Part shown: positions 43,682 to 52,521 of the stretch, piece after piece | Layout: every line of letters starts with the position of its first letter | How positions within the stretch are numbered: the first letter of the stretch is position 1 | DNA from: Ohtaekwangia sp036786105 | Lineage (GTDB): Bacteria > Bacteroidota > Bacteroidia > Cytophagales > Cyclobacteriaceae | Length of the DNA: 64,000 nt | Assembly (NCBI RefSeq): GCF_036786105.1 | Contig: NZ_DAIQRQ010000024.1 | Location: 4,312-68,311 of the forward strand | Direction of reading: 5' to 3' | Position numbers and translations under genes: made by a program | Notes under the pieces: model-generated | The model's input: the letters and a program-made list of their open reading frames with translations, nothing else | What the model was told of the DNA's origin: nothing | The model's database searches: none

Positions 43682-44949
43682 AAACACTGGCTACGATATA
43701 TAAAGAATTTCTGTTGCTGATCCGCGATCCGGGCGGGCTGGCATTGATCTTCATTATGCCGCTTGCATTGGTAATTGTTATGGCGCTGGTACAGGATGCT
43801 CCCTTTCGCGATTACCAGGAAGTAAAACTCGATGTACTCTTCATAGATCAGGATGGCGATTCGCTCAGCACAAAAGTAAAGCAAGCCTTCGATGCTTCTC
43901 CGCATGTAAACCTGATTGTAAAAAGTGATACAACAGAAGCAAAGGAATTAGTACGTGCAGGATCGTATAAAGCTGCTATTGTTATACCGGCACATGCCAG
44001 CGCTGCGTTGCGCGAAAAAACGCGTCAGCTGATTGAAAAGGTATTCTCAAACTTTGGATTGATTTCCCCTCCTGCCGACTCTGATGCGATCGCATCGGTA
44101 GGTATAAAAGTATTGTTCGATCCGGCCATCAAATCAAACTATAAACAGGCGCTTACCGGAGGTGTACAAAAAATTGTTGCCAGCATCCAGGCGCAATGGA
44201 TACTGGATGAACTTCAAAACCAACTGGCAGAAGGCCACACCGATACCAAACACATAGCGGTAAATCTTACCGACATTATACAGGTGAAAGAACAATACGC
44301 TTCCGAAAATAAATACCAGGGTATTATGCTCAATTCGGTGCAGCACAACGTTCCTGCATGGACGATGTTCGCCATGTTCTTTATTCTTTATCCGCTTGCG
44401 GGTAATTTTATTAAAGAACGTGAAGAAGGAAGCATGTTGCGCTTACGGCTTATCTCCGGCTCGCAATTCCCGGTTATCTCCGGTAAATTTGCATTCTACT
44501 TCCTGGTATGCCTGTTGCAGTTTGTGTTGATGATTGCCGTAGGAATTTTCATTATGCCAATGCTCGGGCTCACCCAGCTTGTGCTGGGCAATAATGTAAT
44601 CGGTATTTTACTTACAGCATGTTCGGTGGCCATGGCTGCCACAGGCTATGGTGTATTAATAGCAGTATATTTCCGCACGCCACAACAGGCACTGTCGTTC
44701 GGGTCAGTATCGGTGGTTATACTTTCAGCTATTGGCGGGGTTTGGGTGCCGGTATATGTCATGCCGGAAATTCTGCAGACGCTGAGCCGATTTTCGCCCA
44801 TGAGCTGGGGCCTCGAATCTTTTAATGATTTATTTTTGCGTCAGGCATCGATACAGACTATTTTACCAAATGTATTGCGATTAACGGGATTTTCACTGGC
44901 TACCCTTTTTATCAGTGTCATTATCCATAAATCAAGAACAATTTTATAA
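43678..44949 (+). CDS. ABC-2 type permease (pigment operon)
   Basis: 423 residues starting at a TTG that overlaps the ATPase stop codon (TTGA). One N-terminal membrane helix (GGLALIFIMPLALVIVMALV), a long periplasmic domain (about 40-220), then five or six helices typical of ABC2_membrane_3 (FAMFFILYPLAGNFIKEREE, then the EEGSMLRLRLISG motif). Pairs with the ATPase encoded upstream. Confidence 0.9.
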   Translation: MKTLATIYKEFLLLIRDPGGLALIFIMPLALVIVMALVQDAPFRDYQEVKLDVLFIDQDGDSLSTKVKQAFDASPHVNLIVKSDTTEAKELVRAGSYKAAIVIPAHASAALREKTRQLIEKVFSNFGLISPPADSDAIASVGIKVLFDPAIKSNYKQALTGGVQKIVASIQAQWILDELQNQLAEGHTDTKHIAVNLTDIIQVKEQYASENKYQGIMLNSVQHNVPAWTMFAMFFILYPLAGNFIKEREEGSMLRLRLISGSQFPVISGKFAFYFLVCLLQFVLMIAVGIFIMPMLGLTQLVLGNNVIGILLTACSVAMAATGYGVLIAVYFRTPQQALSFGSVSVVILSAIGGVWVPVYVMPEILQTLSRFSPMSWGLESFNDLFLRQASIQTILPNVLRLTGFSLATLFISVIIHKSRTIL

Positions 44950-44973
44950 AACCACCAATCTAAAATCCCCTTC

Positions 44974-45246
44974 ATGAAGAAAACGATTGACGAACTTTGC
45001 GTAGAGCTGCGTGCAGAACTCATCAAACAACTTAACCTGGAAGATATGCTCCCGGAAGGATTCGATGAGAATACTCCTTTGTTTGGCGAAGGGCTTGGGC
45101 TTGACTCTATCGATTCACTGGAATTGGTTGTTCTCCTCGACAAGAATTACGGCATTAAGCTGAAAGATCCGAAAGAAGGTCGCCATGTATTTCAAAGTAT
45201 ACGTACCATGGCAGAGTATATCCATCAGAACAGCCCGCGTGTATGA
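44974..45246 (+). CDS. Acyl carrier protein of the pigment cluster
   Basis: 90 residues. S45 in GLGLDSIDSLELVVLLDK is the phosphopantetheine attachment Ser of the DSxxxLE motif. It has the four-helix ACP length and acidic character. The stop overlaps the next start by 4 nt. It should carry the growing polyene chain for the ketosynthase pair and donate it to the BtrH-like protein. Confidence 0.93.
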   Translation: MKKTIDELCVELRAELIKQLNLEDMLPEGFDENTPLFGEGLGLDSIDSLELVVLLDKNYGIKLKDPKEGRHVFQSIRTMAEYIHQNSPRV

Positions 45247-46451
45247 GTCAACGTGTGTTTATCACAGGATATGGTATTATCACATCTCTGGGTAAAGACG
45301 CGTCCGAAAATCTTCAATCACTTGTTCACGGCAAGTCAGGGTATGGCGAGCTCCATGTACTCGATACAATCCACCGCACTACGTTACCTGCCTGCGAAGT
45401 AAAACTTCATGATCAGCAACTAAAGGAATTAACCGGAGCTCCTGCGGGTACAGGATTTACCCGCACTGCGCTGCTCGGTCTCGCAGCTTTACAAGAAGCT
45501 ATACGCATGGCCGGCCTCACGGAAACAGAAGTGCGCGCCTCCGGTATACTCTCCGCTACTACCAACGGCGGCATCCGCGAATTTGAAAAATATTATTACG
45601 AGCTGATGGACCCGCAGCAACGCGGTGACTTTGTTCGCTTTACCGATACGGCCAACCCCGGTGAACACTGCGAGCGCATGGCTGATTTTATTGGTATAAA
45701 AAAATATATAGGCACCATCAGCACGGCATGCTCTTCGTCGGCAAATAGTATCATGCACGGTGCCCAACTCATCCGCCATAAAAAACTGGATCGTGTTATC
45801 TGTGGTGGTGCAGAAGCTCTCTCCAAATTTACCATCAACGGATTTAACTCGCTGATGATCCTTGACTCTCAGAATTGCAGACCTTTTGACAGCACACGCA
45901 AAGGACTAAACCTGGGCGAAGGCGCTGCTTATGTAGTGCTCGAATCTGAAGCGGAAGTAATTCGCAGCAAACGCAAGCCTATAGCAGAATTGAAAGGCTA
46001 TGGCAATGCGAACGATGCCTTTCATCAAACCGCATCTTCACCCGATGGCAAAGGTGCTTTTCTGGCCATGGAGCAAGCTCTCTCTATGGCCGGTATAAAA
46101 CCTGGCGATGTAAACTATATCAATGCGCATGGTACTGCTACAGAAAACAACGACCTTTCGGAAGGTTTAGGTATACAGCGATTGTTTGGTGAACATGTTC
46201 CCGATTTCAGTTCTACCAAACCTTTTACCGGCCACACACTGGCCGCAGCCGGCAGCGTGGAAGCTATATTTTGTATGATGGCCATGCAGCAACAAATGGT
46301 CTGGCCCAATCTTAATTTCGTTAACCCGATGCCGGAGCTCTCGATACGGCCGGTGGCTTCTTTAAAGCGACAGGTAAAGCTTAACTATATATTATCCAAC
46401 TCGTTTGGATTTGGAGGCAATACATCATCTTTACTCTTAGCATCGGTGTAA
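45243..46451 (+). CDS. FabF-like beta-ketoacyl-ACP synthase
   Basis: 402 residues with the KAS II triad: C163 in ISTACSSSANS, H296 in INAHGTATENND and H331 in FTGHTLAAAGS. C-terminal SNSFGFGGNTSSLL closes the fold. Overlaps the ACP gene by ATGA. The chain-extension enzyme of the aryl-polyene branch, working with the Cys-less homologue encoded next. Confidence 0.94.
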   Translation: MSQRVFITGYGIITSLGKDASENLQSLVHGKSGYGELHVLDTIHRTTLPACEVKLHDQQLKELTGAPAGTGFTRTALLGLAALQEAIRMAGLTETEVRASGILSATTNGGIREFEKYYYELMDPQQRGDFVRFTDTANPGEHCERMADFIGIKKYIGTISTACSSSANSIMHGAQLIRHKKLDRVICGGAEALSKFTINGFNSLMILDSQNCRPFDSTRKGLNLGEGAAYVVLESEAEVIRSKRKPIAELKGYGNANDAFHQTASSPDGKGAFLAMEQALSMAGIKPGDVNYINAHGTATENNDLSEGLGIQRLFGEHVPDFSSTKPFTGHTLAAAGSVEAIFCMMAMQQQMVWPNLNFVNPMPELSIRPVASLKRQVKLNYILSNSFGFGGNTSSLLLASV

Positions 46452-46453
46452 GC

Positions 46454-47530
46454 ATGAAGGACCCGCACGCGTATTACATTAATGGTATCGGTATAGTGTC
46501 GCCACAAAAGACATTTGATCATGCAGACTTCCTGACGGAGATTACCGCATATGAAGAGAATGTGCTTCGGTGCATTACTCCTGATTTCAAGAACTACATT
46601 AACCCGATACAACTGCGAAGGCTTAATCGCATGTTGCGCATTGGGCTCACGGCTGCTACAATATGTTTGCGCGATTCGAACGTACAAACACCGGATGGTA
46701 TAATAACCGGCACCGGTTACGGCTTCCTGGATGAGACTGCTAAATTTCTGCGCGAACTGCTCGAACAACAGGAGAAGCAGCTTACGCCTACCTATTTCAT
46801 GCAAAGCACTTACAACGCATTGGCCGGGCTCATTGCATTGTCAGTAAAGTGTATGGGTTATAATAACACTTATGTGAGCAAAGGCCTGGCTTTCGAAAAT
46901 GCATTAGACGATGCCATGCTTCAACTCTGCGAAAATGAAAACGCCAACTACCTGGTAGGCGCCTTCGATGAAGCCGCGGAAGTACAATATTTTGCCAGCA
47001 TTCGCGCCAGCCATTTCAAAACGGAATATATTAATAGCCTTGAGCTTTTCAATACCACTACCAAGGGCTCCGTGCAGGGCGAAGGTGCAGCATTCTTTAT
47101 GCTGTCGCGCCAGGCATCAGAAACTACATGGTGCAAGCTGATGGCTACTTCTTTCATCTATAATCCATCGGGTAAAGATGAAGTAACAGAAAGCCTTCAT
47201 GCCTTTTTGCGGGCGAATAATATTACCGTTGCTGATATAGATGTATGGATTGACGGTGCAAGTGGTGATGCAGAACACGATCGCATCATGAACGATCTTT
47301 CAACCACTATCTTCAGCAATACCTTTCACGTTCGGTTTAAACATTTGTGCGGTGAGTCGTGCACGGCATCATCGTTCGCGTTGTGGCTGGGAGCTGCTAT
47401 ACTAAAAAATCAAGACGTGCCGCTGGCGGTAAAGGTAAATCTCCATGATAATCCCGCACAGCTAAAAACGGTTATTATTGTTAACCAGTACATGAATAAG
47501 AACTTCTCTTTCTATTTGCTCCAGAAATAA
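46454..47530 (+). CDS. Ketosynthase homologue without active Cys (chain-length-factor-like)
   Basis: 358 residues of thiolase fold. In place of the KAS TACSS motif it has YVSKGLAFENAL (residues 140-151), with no Cys, and the two active His motifs are not recognisable. Such inactive partners form heterodimers with the active ketosynthase (chain-length-factor or ApeC-like subunits of aryl-polyene clusters). It begins 3 nt after the FabF-like stop. Last gene of the operon. Confidence 0.85.
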   Translation: MKDPHAYYINGIGIVSPQKTFDHADFLTEITAYEENVLRCITPDFKNYINPIQLRRLNRMLRIGLTAATICLRDSNVQTPDGIITGTGYGFLDETAKFLRELLEQQEKQLTPTYFMQSTYNALAGLIALSVKCMGYNNTYVSKGLAFENALDDAMLQLCENENANYLVGAFDEAAEVQYFASIRASHFKTEYINSLELFNTTTKGSVQGEGAAFFMLSRQASETTWCKLMATSFIYNPSGKDEVTESLHAFLRANNITVADIDVWIDGASGDAEHDRIMNDLSTTIFSNTFHVRFKHLCGESCTASSFALWLGAAILKNQDVPLAVKVNLHDNPAQLKTVIIVNQYMNKNFSFYLLQK

Positions 47531-47560
47531 AATGCATCGCGCTTAAGTCAGTGCATTTTA
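47528..47560. terminator. Weak bidirectional hairpin after the pigment operon
   Basis: TAAAATGCA / TGCATTTTA, 9-bp perfect stem over a 15-nt loop, starting within the last stop codon, between convergent genes. Confidence 0.55.
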
Positions 47561-47564
47561 TACA

Positions 47565-47891
47565 TCAATGCGAAACGAATTTAAGCCCGATAATAGAGCC
47601 GATCAGTGTTACAATAAAGAACAATCGCCAGAAGTCAGCCGGCTCTTTAAAAAAGACGATACCAACGATCACTGTGCCGACTGCTCCAATACCGGTCCAC
47701 ACCGCGTAGGCAGTTCCCATGGGCAATGTTAATGTAGCACGATAAAGCAGGTACATACTTGCCGACACCGTTACAAAGAAACCAATCAGCCACAATACGG
47801 AAGCAATTCCTGAAGTTTCTTTGGCTTTACCAAGGCATGTGGTGAATGCTACTTCAAAACATCCGGCTATGATTAGTATAATCCAGTTCAT
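47565..47891 (-). CDS. SMR family exporter (SugE/Gdx-like)
   Basis: 108 residues from ATG 47891 (MNWIILIIAGCFEVAFTTCL); 14 extra in-frame codons upstream have no support. Four membrane helices; the essential Glu is in AGCFEVAF, and LTLPMGTAYAVWTGIGAVGT and KEPADFWRLFFI follow the SMR pattern. Gdx-type members export guanidinium, others quaternary amines. It is convergent with the pigment operon and probably unrelated to it. Confidence 0.92.
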   Translation of the reverse strand: MNWIILIIAGCFEVAFTTCLGKAKETSGIASVLWLIGFFVTVSASMYLLYRATLTLPMGTAYAVWTGIGAVGTVIVGIVFFKEPADFWRLFFIVTLIGSIIGLKFVSH

Positions 47892-47962
47892 ATCTGACTG
47901 TAGTTTATTAACAAAGATATGAATTGTGCTCATGGCCCTGGAGGAAGTTTACATCACTGGCA

Positions 47963-49171
47963 TCAGCGCGTTCGATTCTTTTCGCGCGTTACGCTGAAGT
48001 GAATAAAAGCTGTGATCATGTGCGCCTTCAATCCATCGGAACGATCATAGAAAGCATAGCGTACCTCCACTTCCTGAAAGGTTGTAGCACCACCACGCGC
48101 AAAGGGAGCATATCGCACACCGAGTCCCGTTTTATAACTATGAAACCTGGAAAGGTCGTAGTCGGAAGTATAATATTCGCTGGAAGAATCTAATTGCTTA
48201 TAGGGCCGGAAATAGTCAGCACCGGTCTGTGTATAAAGTCTGACGAAAGGTGTTAAGGTGAGCATCGCATTTATTTTTACAGGCGCTTCTACATTGATCG
48301 TGTGTGCATTAATGCCAAAGTTATCCCAATAGAATCGATATGAACTTCGGATGATCCACCGTGTGCCTGCAAATGAGTTGAGCTGAACGCCGACCGGAAC
48401 CTTCAAGCGCTCGCCTGGTAAATTTTCAACACGCTCCGTATCGTCCGTAAAATATACTCTGTGAAAGGGTGTTGAGAGTAATCCCTTTTGATAGGTGACG
48501 CCCGGGTATATACCGATGGCCATTCTGCGATTGATTACCTGGTATATACCCAGATCAACATTGAATGAATTACGTCTGTAATTATTAAACCATTTCTTAT
48601 AACGAAGTTCAACCGGATACACCAGCTTCTGCGGATGTCCATTCTCCAGTCTTCCCCACCGCAGGTCATCAAAAAATCCCTGAAAAGAAAACGAATAATC
48701 ACGCTGCCTTCTGCGATCGCTATAGCTCCAGTTCAGGCCCGCGCCAAACGAAAGATAATCGGATTCAATCGACATACCGGTGTTGATGCCCGCATTCATC
48801 TGCCTGCTTTTCACAAAGCGATTGAATCCAAGATTCATGTGCGACCGCGCATCCACCCTGGAAGCGGATGACATGACATAATCTATATTATCGGTAGAAG
48901 CAGAGCTGATCACATCTACACCGGCATCGATGTGATATGTGTTAACCGAATCTTTGTTTACATCCATCGACAACTGTTGCACATATACCTGCAGGTCTTC
49001 TGTGCCTATACCACCGGTTACCGCAGAATGGTTATTGTCTTGTGTATAGTATGAGAACATCGCCTCCACATCCGTGCGAACCAGTTTTTTCTTTTTATAA
49101 ACAGCCGATTGCTGCGCCGATGCCATTAATGACGAAGCGAGTAATCCGATAATAACGTAACGTTTCTTCAA
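47963..49171 (-). CDS. DUF3570 outer-membrane beta-barrel protein
   Basis: 402 residues if translation starts at the TTG at 49171, 19 nt after the DUF4266 stop; it then begins with a signal peptide LKKRYVIIGLLASSLMASAQ. The upstream extension would overlap the DUF4266 gene, and no ATG fits. The body is strand-rich (AMFSYYTQDNNHSAVTGGIG ... VELRYKKWFNNYRRNSFNVD) and ends VSREKN-like. DUF3570 proteins are predicted outer-membrane barrels that occur with DUF4266 and ApbE. Confidence 0.85.
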   Translation of the reverse strand: MKKRYVIIGLLASSLMASAQQSAVYKKKKLVRTDVEAMFSYYTQDNNHSAVTGGIGTEDLQVYVQQLSMDVNKDSVNTYHIDAGVDVISSASTDNIDYVMSSASRVDARSHMNLGFNRFVKSRQMNAGINTGMSIESDYLSFGAGLNWSYSDRRRQRDYSFSFQGFFDDLRWGRLENGHPQKLVYPVELRYKKWFNNYRRNSFNVDLGIYQVINRRMAIGIYPGVTYQKGLLSTPFHRVYFTDDTERVENLPGERLKVPVGVQLNSFAGTRWIIRSSYRFYWDNFGINAHTINVEAPVKINAMLTLTPFVRLYTQTGADYFRPYKQLDSSSEYYTSDYDLSRFHSYKTGLGVRYAPFARGGATTFQEVEVRYAFYDRSDGLKAHMITAFIHFSVTREKNRTR

Positions 49172-49190
49172 AGGGTAAATCTTTACGATA

Positions 49191-49412
49191 TCAATTACAT
49201 CCGCAACCACCACTGCTCTTGCTGCTGCCGCCACCGGCTGCACCTTCGCGATATACCTGTACGCTCTCTTCAAATCTGCGCGCGCCTTGCTGGCCTGGTT
49301 GCATTTCATGATCATTAAGATATACTTTCTGATAAGGCTTTACGGTTTGGCAAGCTGCGATTAGCAGCAGATATATGCTGGCAAAAAGAAAACGTATGCT
49401 TACTCGCTTCAT
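49191..49412 (-). CDS. DUF4266 lipoprotein with C-terminal GCGCN
   Basis: 73 residues: signal with lipobox LLIAAC, then the DUF4266 core TVKPYQKVYLNDHEM, and a Gly/Ser-rich tail that ends GGCGCN. The two cysteines in a CxC arrangement would be accessible to a thioredoxin-like reductase. Its start overlaps the ApbE stop by 4 nt, so the genes are coupled. Confidence 0.88.
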   Translation of the reverse strand: MKRVSIRFLFASIYLLLIAACQTVKPYQKVYLNDHEMQPGQQGARRFEESVQVYREGAAGGGSSKSSGGCGCN

Positions 49413-50203
49413 GGTTCCATCGTTAATTTCAAATGTCTCGATGTTATTATTTTATTTCGATCATCAATGATCAAGGCGTGCGTGCCGGGCAATTGTTCGA
49501 TGAAGTGTATACCTACTTTTGCCCCCATCACGGTAACGGCCGTTGCCAATGCATCTGAAAGTTCTGCATGCGGGCTGACGATGGTAACGCTGCGTATACC
49601 CGTAACCGGCAATCCACTTTTCGGGTCAATGTTATGCGAGTATCGAACACCATTCTTATCAAAGTATTGCTCATAATTTCCGGAGGTTGCTACCGANNNN
49701 NNNNNNNNNNNNNNNNNNNNNNNNNNNNNNNNNNNNNNNNNNNNNNNNNNNNNNNNNNNNNNNNNNNNNNNNNNNNNNNNNNNNNNNNNNNNNNNNGGTT
49801 GAAGATCGATCTTAGCGAAACCGGTTCGTTGCTTTGCTTCTTCCAATACTTTTTTATCAGGTAATGAAAAGTTATCGCCTTTAAAATTATAGAGCTTCTT
49901 TAATATACCAGCCGTTATATCAAACGCACCTTGTGTAAGCATTGAAAGATGTTTGCATCGCTGCAGTATGGCATACACTTCTTCCTCTACCTGAACGGAT
50001 TGTATTCCGGCAGCGCGATTGATGCGTGAAGTATAGGAATCGTCCGAAAATTCGGTAAGCAATTTTTCAATGCGCTGCACTTCACCTATGGCTATAGCAA
50101 TAGCCTCTGTTGCACGCGTCTCTTCCGCTACTACTACAAACTCAAAAGCTGATCCCATCAAGCGGATGTGCTTCCGGTATTCTTGTAGTGAAGAAGTGGT
50201 CAT
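49409..50203 (-). CDS. apbE: FAD:protein FMN transferase ApbE (interrupted by N gap)
   Basis: N-terminal part MTTSSLQEYRKHIRLMGSAF, VQRIEKLLTEFSDDSYTSRI, GAFDITAGILKKLY, and C-terminal part SVATSGNYEQYFDKNGVRYS, HNIDPKSGLPVTGIRSVTIV, SDALATAVTVMG match ApbE. The 100-N run (49697-49796) replaces the middle, which normally holds the GG-D/aGG FAD-binding segment (about 90 residues), so the true gap is probably nearer 270 bp. The enzyme attaches FMN through a phosphoester to Thr/Ser of extracytoplasmic proteins. No signal peptide is visible in the ORF as given, so it may be exported by other means or start elsewhere. Confidence 0.88.
   Translation of the reverse strand: MTTSSLQEYRKHIRLMGSAFEFVVVAEETRATEAIAIAIGEVQRIEKLLTEFSDDSYTSRINRAAGIQSVQVEEEVYAILQRCKHLSMLTQGAFDITAGILKKLYNFKGDNFSLPDKKVLEEAKQRTGFAKIDLQXXXXXXXXXXXXXXXXXXXXXXXXXXXXXXXXXXSVATSGNYEQYFDKNGVRYSHNIDPKSGLPVTGIRSVTIVSPHAELSDALATAVTVMGAKVGIHFIEQLPGTHALIIDDRNKIITSRHLKLTMEP
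49697..49796. other. Scaffold gap inside apbE (100 N)
   Basis: Default-size N run within the gene; the reading frame happens to stay open across it. Real length is unknown, estimated at about 270 bp from the family length. Confidence 0.9.
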
Positions 50204-50655
50204 GGCAAGATATAGTGCTTTATCTCGGAGATAAATTCAAGCGGGGATTCGTTGTTGTAGTGCAGTGGCGATAACACCGTTCTATCACCACGCAACAACA
50301 CAATGTACGGAAACTGTCCGGCAGGATTATACTGGTCTGCCAATCCTTCATTCTGCTTCTTAATGTCGTCTGCTAATTTTTTACGCTGGGGGAAATCAGC
50401 TTCCAGTATAACCAGGTTCTCATTGGCAAAATCCTGAAATGTCTTCTCTTGCAGTATCTTCTTTTCAAATCGTATACAGGGAGCACACCAGTCTGAGCCG
50501 GCAAATACCAGCAGCACAGGCCGCTTCGTTTCAGATGCCAGCCGGAAGGCTTCATCAGCACGCTGTTGTATCTGCGCCTGGACGGCTGCTGAACCAATCA
50601 ACAATAGAAAAAATATAGTATACTTCACTCGACTCACGCGTCTGTTCTTTCCCAT
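50200..50655 (-). CDS. Thioredoxin-like periplasmic protein (WCAPC)
   Basis: 151 residues with a signal-anchor segment (VKYTIFFLLLIGSAAVQAQ) after a basic start. The thioredoxin motif FAGSDWCAPCIRFEKKIL and the cis-Pro stretch QFPYIVLLRGD are present. First gene of the ApbE-DUF4266-DUF3570 operon (4-nt overlap with apbE). Likely maintains thiols in a periplasmic partner, perhaps DUF4266. Confidence 0.9.
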   Translation of the reverse strand: MGKNRRVSRVKYTIFFLLLIGSAAVQAQIQQRADEAFRLASETKRPVLLVFAGSDWCAPCIRFEKKILQEKTFQDFANENLVILEADFPQRKKLADDIKKQNEGLADQYNPAGQFPYIVLLRGDRTVLSPLHYNNESPLEFISEIKHYILP

Positions 50656-50728
50656 CTCAAATCTAGTAAAATTCGTTATTCACATTTTTAGCCGGGATAA
50701 AGATAACAGCTGCATACCATACCTTGTG

Positions 50729-51613
50729 TTATAAACTTTTCCATAAATACAAGGTAGCATACGCTTCCCAGCCTTTATATTTTTTATAGAAAGTTTTAAC
50801 CTGTTGCAGTGTCGGCTTTGTTTTCATACGTTTTAAATTTTTGATAGCGTTGTGCACACCTGCGTCTTCCAGCGGAAACGCATCCGGATAACGAAACGTT
50901 TTCATCAACGCATAATTGGCAGTCCAGTTGCCGATGCCTTTTATCTTCATCAACTCTTCCTTAGCTTCCAGCAGGGGTAATCCCTTTAATTTCTCTGCCG
51001 ATACCATGCCACTGGCAAAAGCTTCACCAATGGTAGCGATATACTTACTTTTTTGCCGCGAGAATTGAAGTGGCAACAAAATCTCATCCGATAAGGTCGC
51101 AGCAATCTCTGGCCTGGGGAACAGATAGTAATGCTGTTCATCAAAGCTCACTTTCTCGCCGAAGTTTTCAACAAACCGTTGCTTCAATGTATAGGCAAAG
51201 GCCAGGTTTATCTGCTGGCCCAATACAGCCCATACTATGGATTCAAAAAGATCGGGCTGGCCTACGATGCGATAACCATGATATTTTGTTACGAGGTCTT
51301 TCAGAAATTTATCATTCGCTGACATAGCATAAAATGGTTTTATATCGGTATCAAGATCAAACCATTCGCGGATATACTGCATCAGTATATTCTTTCCTGC
51401 CGGAGCCAGTGTTGCATTTAAAATCTGAACCTGAAGGTTCTCTTCATCCCTCACCTTCACACGAAAAAGTATATTCTCGTTTTCAATGCGCAGCAACTTT
51501 ACAACGCTGTTGTCTTCACAACGGTGCATGACCTCGCGTGGAGAGCGTTTCAGAAAATCCATGGTCAGGGCAAAGCTAAATTCGGCTGGAACGGGTATCA
51601 GGAAGCTTTTCAT
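50729..51613 (-). CDS. DNA-3-methyladenine glycosylase (AlkA-like)
   Basis: 294 residues from ATG 51613 (MKSFLIPVPAEFSFALTMD). The N-terminal AlkA_N-like domain is followed by the helix-hairpin-helix (LMKIKGIGNWTANYALMKT) and the catalytic Asp in FPLEDAGVHNAI. It removes alkylated bases. Divergent from a 2OG-Fe(II) oxygenase and Ada genes, forming an alkylation-repair island. Confidence 0.93.
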   Translation of the reverse strand: MKSFLIPVPAEFSFALTMDFLKRSPREVMHRCEDNSVVKLLRIENENILFRVKVRDEENLQVQILNATLAPAGKNILMQYIREWFDLDTDIKPFYAMSANDKFLKDLVTKYHGYRIVGQPDLFESIVWAVLGQQINLAFAYTLKQRFVENFGEKVSFDEQHYYLFPRPEIAATLSDEILLPLQFSRQKSKYIATIGEAFASGMVSAEKLKGLPLLEAKEELMKIKGIGNWTANYALMKTFRYPDAFPLEDAGVHNAIKNLKRMKTKPTLQQVKTFYKKYKGWEAYATLYLWKSL

Positions 51614-51822
51614 CAGGACTATTGTCAAGAATACAATACTACGGAATGTAACGAGGGAAAGAAATGCTTCATAATTAAATGTGATGACAGCAAGTTTCGG
51701 GTTGAATACCCGGCTTAAACATTTTTTTATGATGGATGGTTCCTTACTTATTTGCGATTAGATCGCAAGATTCAGGTTGAAAAAACCGGTGGTTCGCAGG
51801 AGCTTTGTTATAAAATTAAAGT

Positions 51823-52521
51823 ATGATCACCATCAACACTATATCATGGCAGCCGCTGTATCAATCGTTAAACGAAAAAGGATATACTGTTATTCCGGCG
51901 GTGTTGTCGCCCGAGGAATGTCAGCAATTAAAACAGTACTATGACGATGATACTCTTTTCAGAAGCACCATCAACATGCAGCGTTATCGTTTTGGCAAAG
52001 GCGAGTATAAATATTTCCGGTATCCCCTGCCAGCGCTTGTGCAGCGACTGCGCGAATCTTTCTATCCACCGCTTGCCATATTAGCCAACGAGTGGATGCA
52101 GAAGCTTTCTATCGACATACATTTTCCGGAGAAACATGAACATCTTATTGAGCAATGCCATAAGGCCGGGCAACAACGACCAACACCGCTAACACTTCGC
52201 TATGAAGCGGGAGGCTTTAACACACTCCATCAGGATTTGTATGGTGCAGTATATTTTCCTTTCCAGATAGTATTTGTATTGAGCCATCATAGCCGTGATT
52301 TTGAAGGTGGCGAACTGGTGCTTACCGAGCAAGTGCCACGTGCACAGTCTAAAGCTGAAGTTGTTCGACCGAACCAAGGGGACGCATTGATTTTTACTAC
52401 GAATTTCCGGCCTGTGCAAGGCACTCGTGGTTATTATCGCGCAGCGATGAAGCATGGCGTAAGCGAAGTGAAGTCGGGGCACAGGCAAGCGCTGGGTATA
52501 ATTTTTCACGATGCACAATGA
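51823..52521 (+). CDS. 2-oxoglutarate/Fe(II) oxygenase next to Ada
   Basis: 232 residues. Fe ligands in TLHQDLYGAVYF (HxD) and a distal His in MKHGVSEVKSGHRQALGII, with Arg binding 2-oxoglutarate. FEGGELVLTEQVPRA is typical of P4Hc/AlkB-like double-stranded beta-helix enzymes. Position in an Ada operon suggests that it oxidatively repairs alkylated bases, as AlkB does, though its sequence looks like the general 2OG-FeII_Oxy group rather than canonical AlkB. Confidence 0.82.
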   Translation: MITINTISWQPLYQSLNEKGYTVIPAVLSPEECQQLKQYYDDDTLFRSTINMQRYRFGKGEYKYFRYPLPALVQRLRESFYPPLAILANEWMQKLSIDIHFPEKHEHLIEQCHKAGQQRPTPLTLRYEAGGFNTLHQDLYGAVYFPFQIVFVLSHHSRDFEGGELVLTEQVPRAQSKAEVVRPNQGDALIFTTNFRPVQGTRGYYRAAMKHGVSEVKSGHRQALGIIFHDAQ

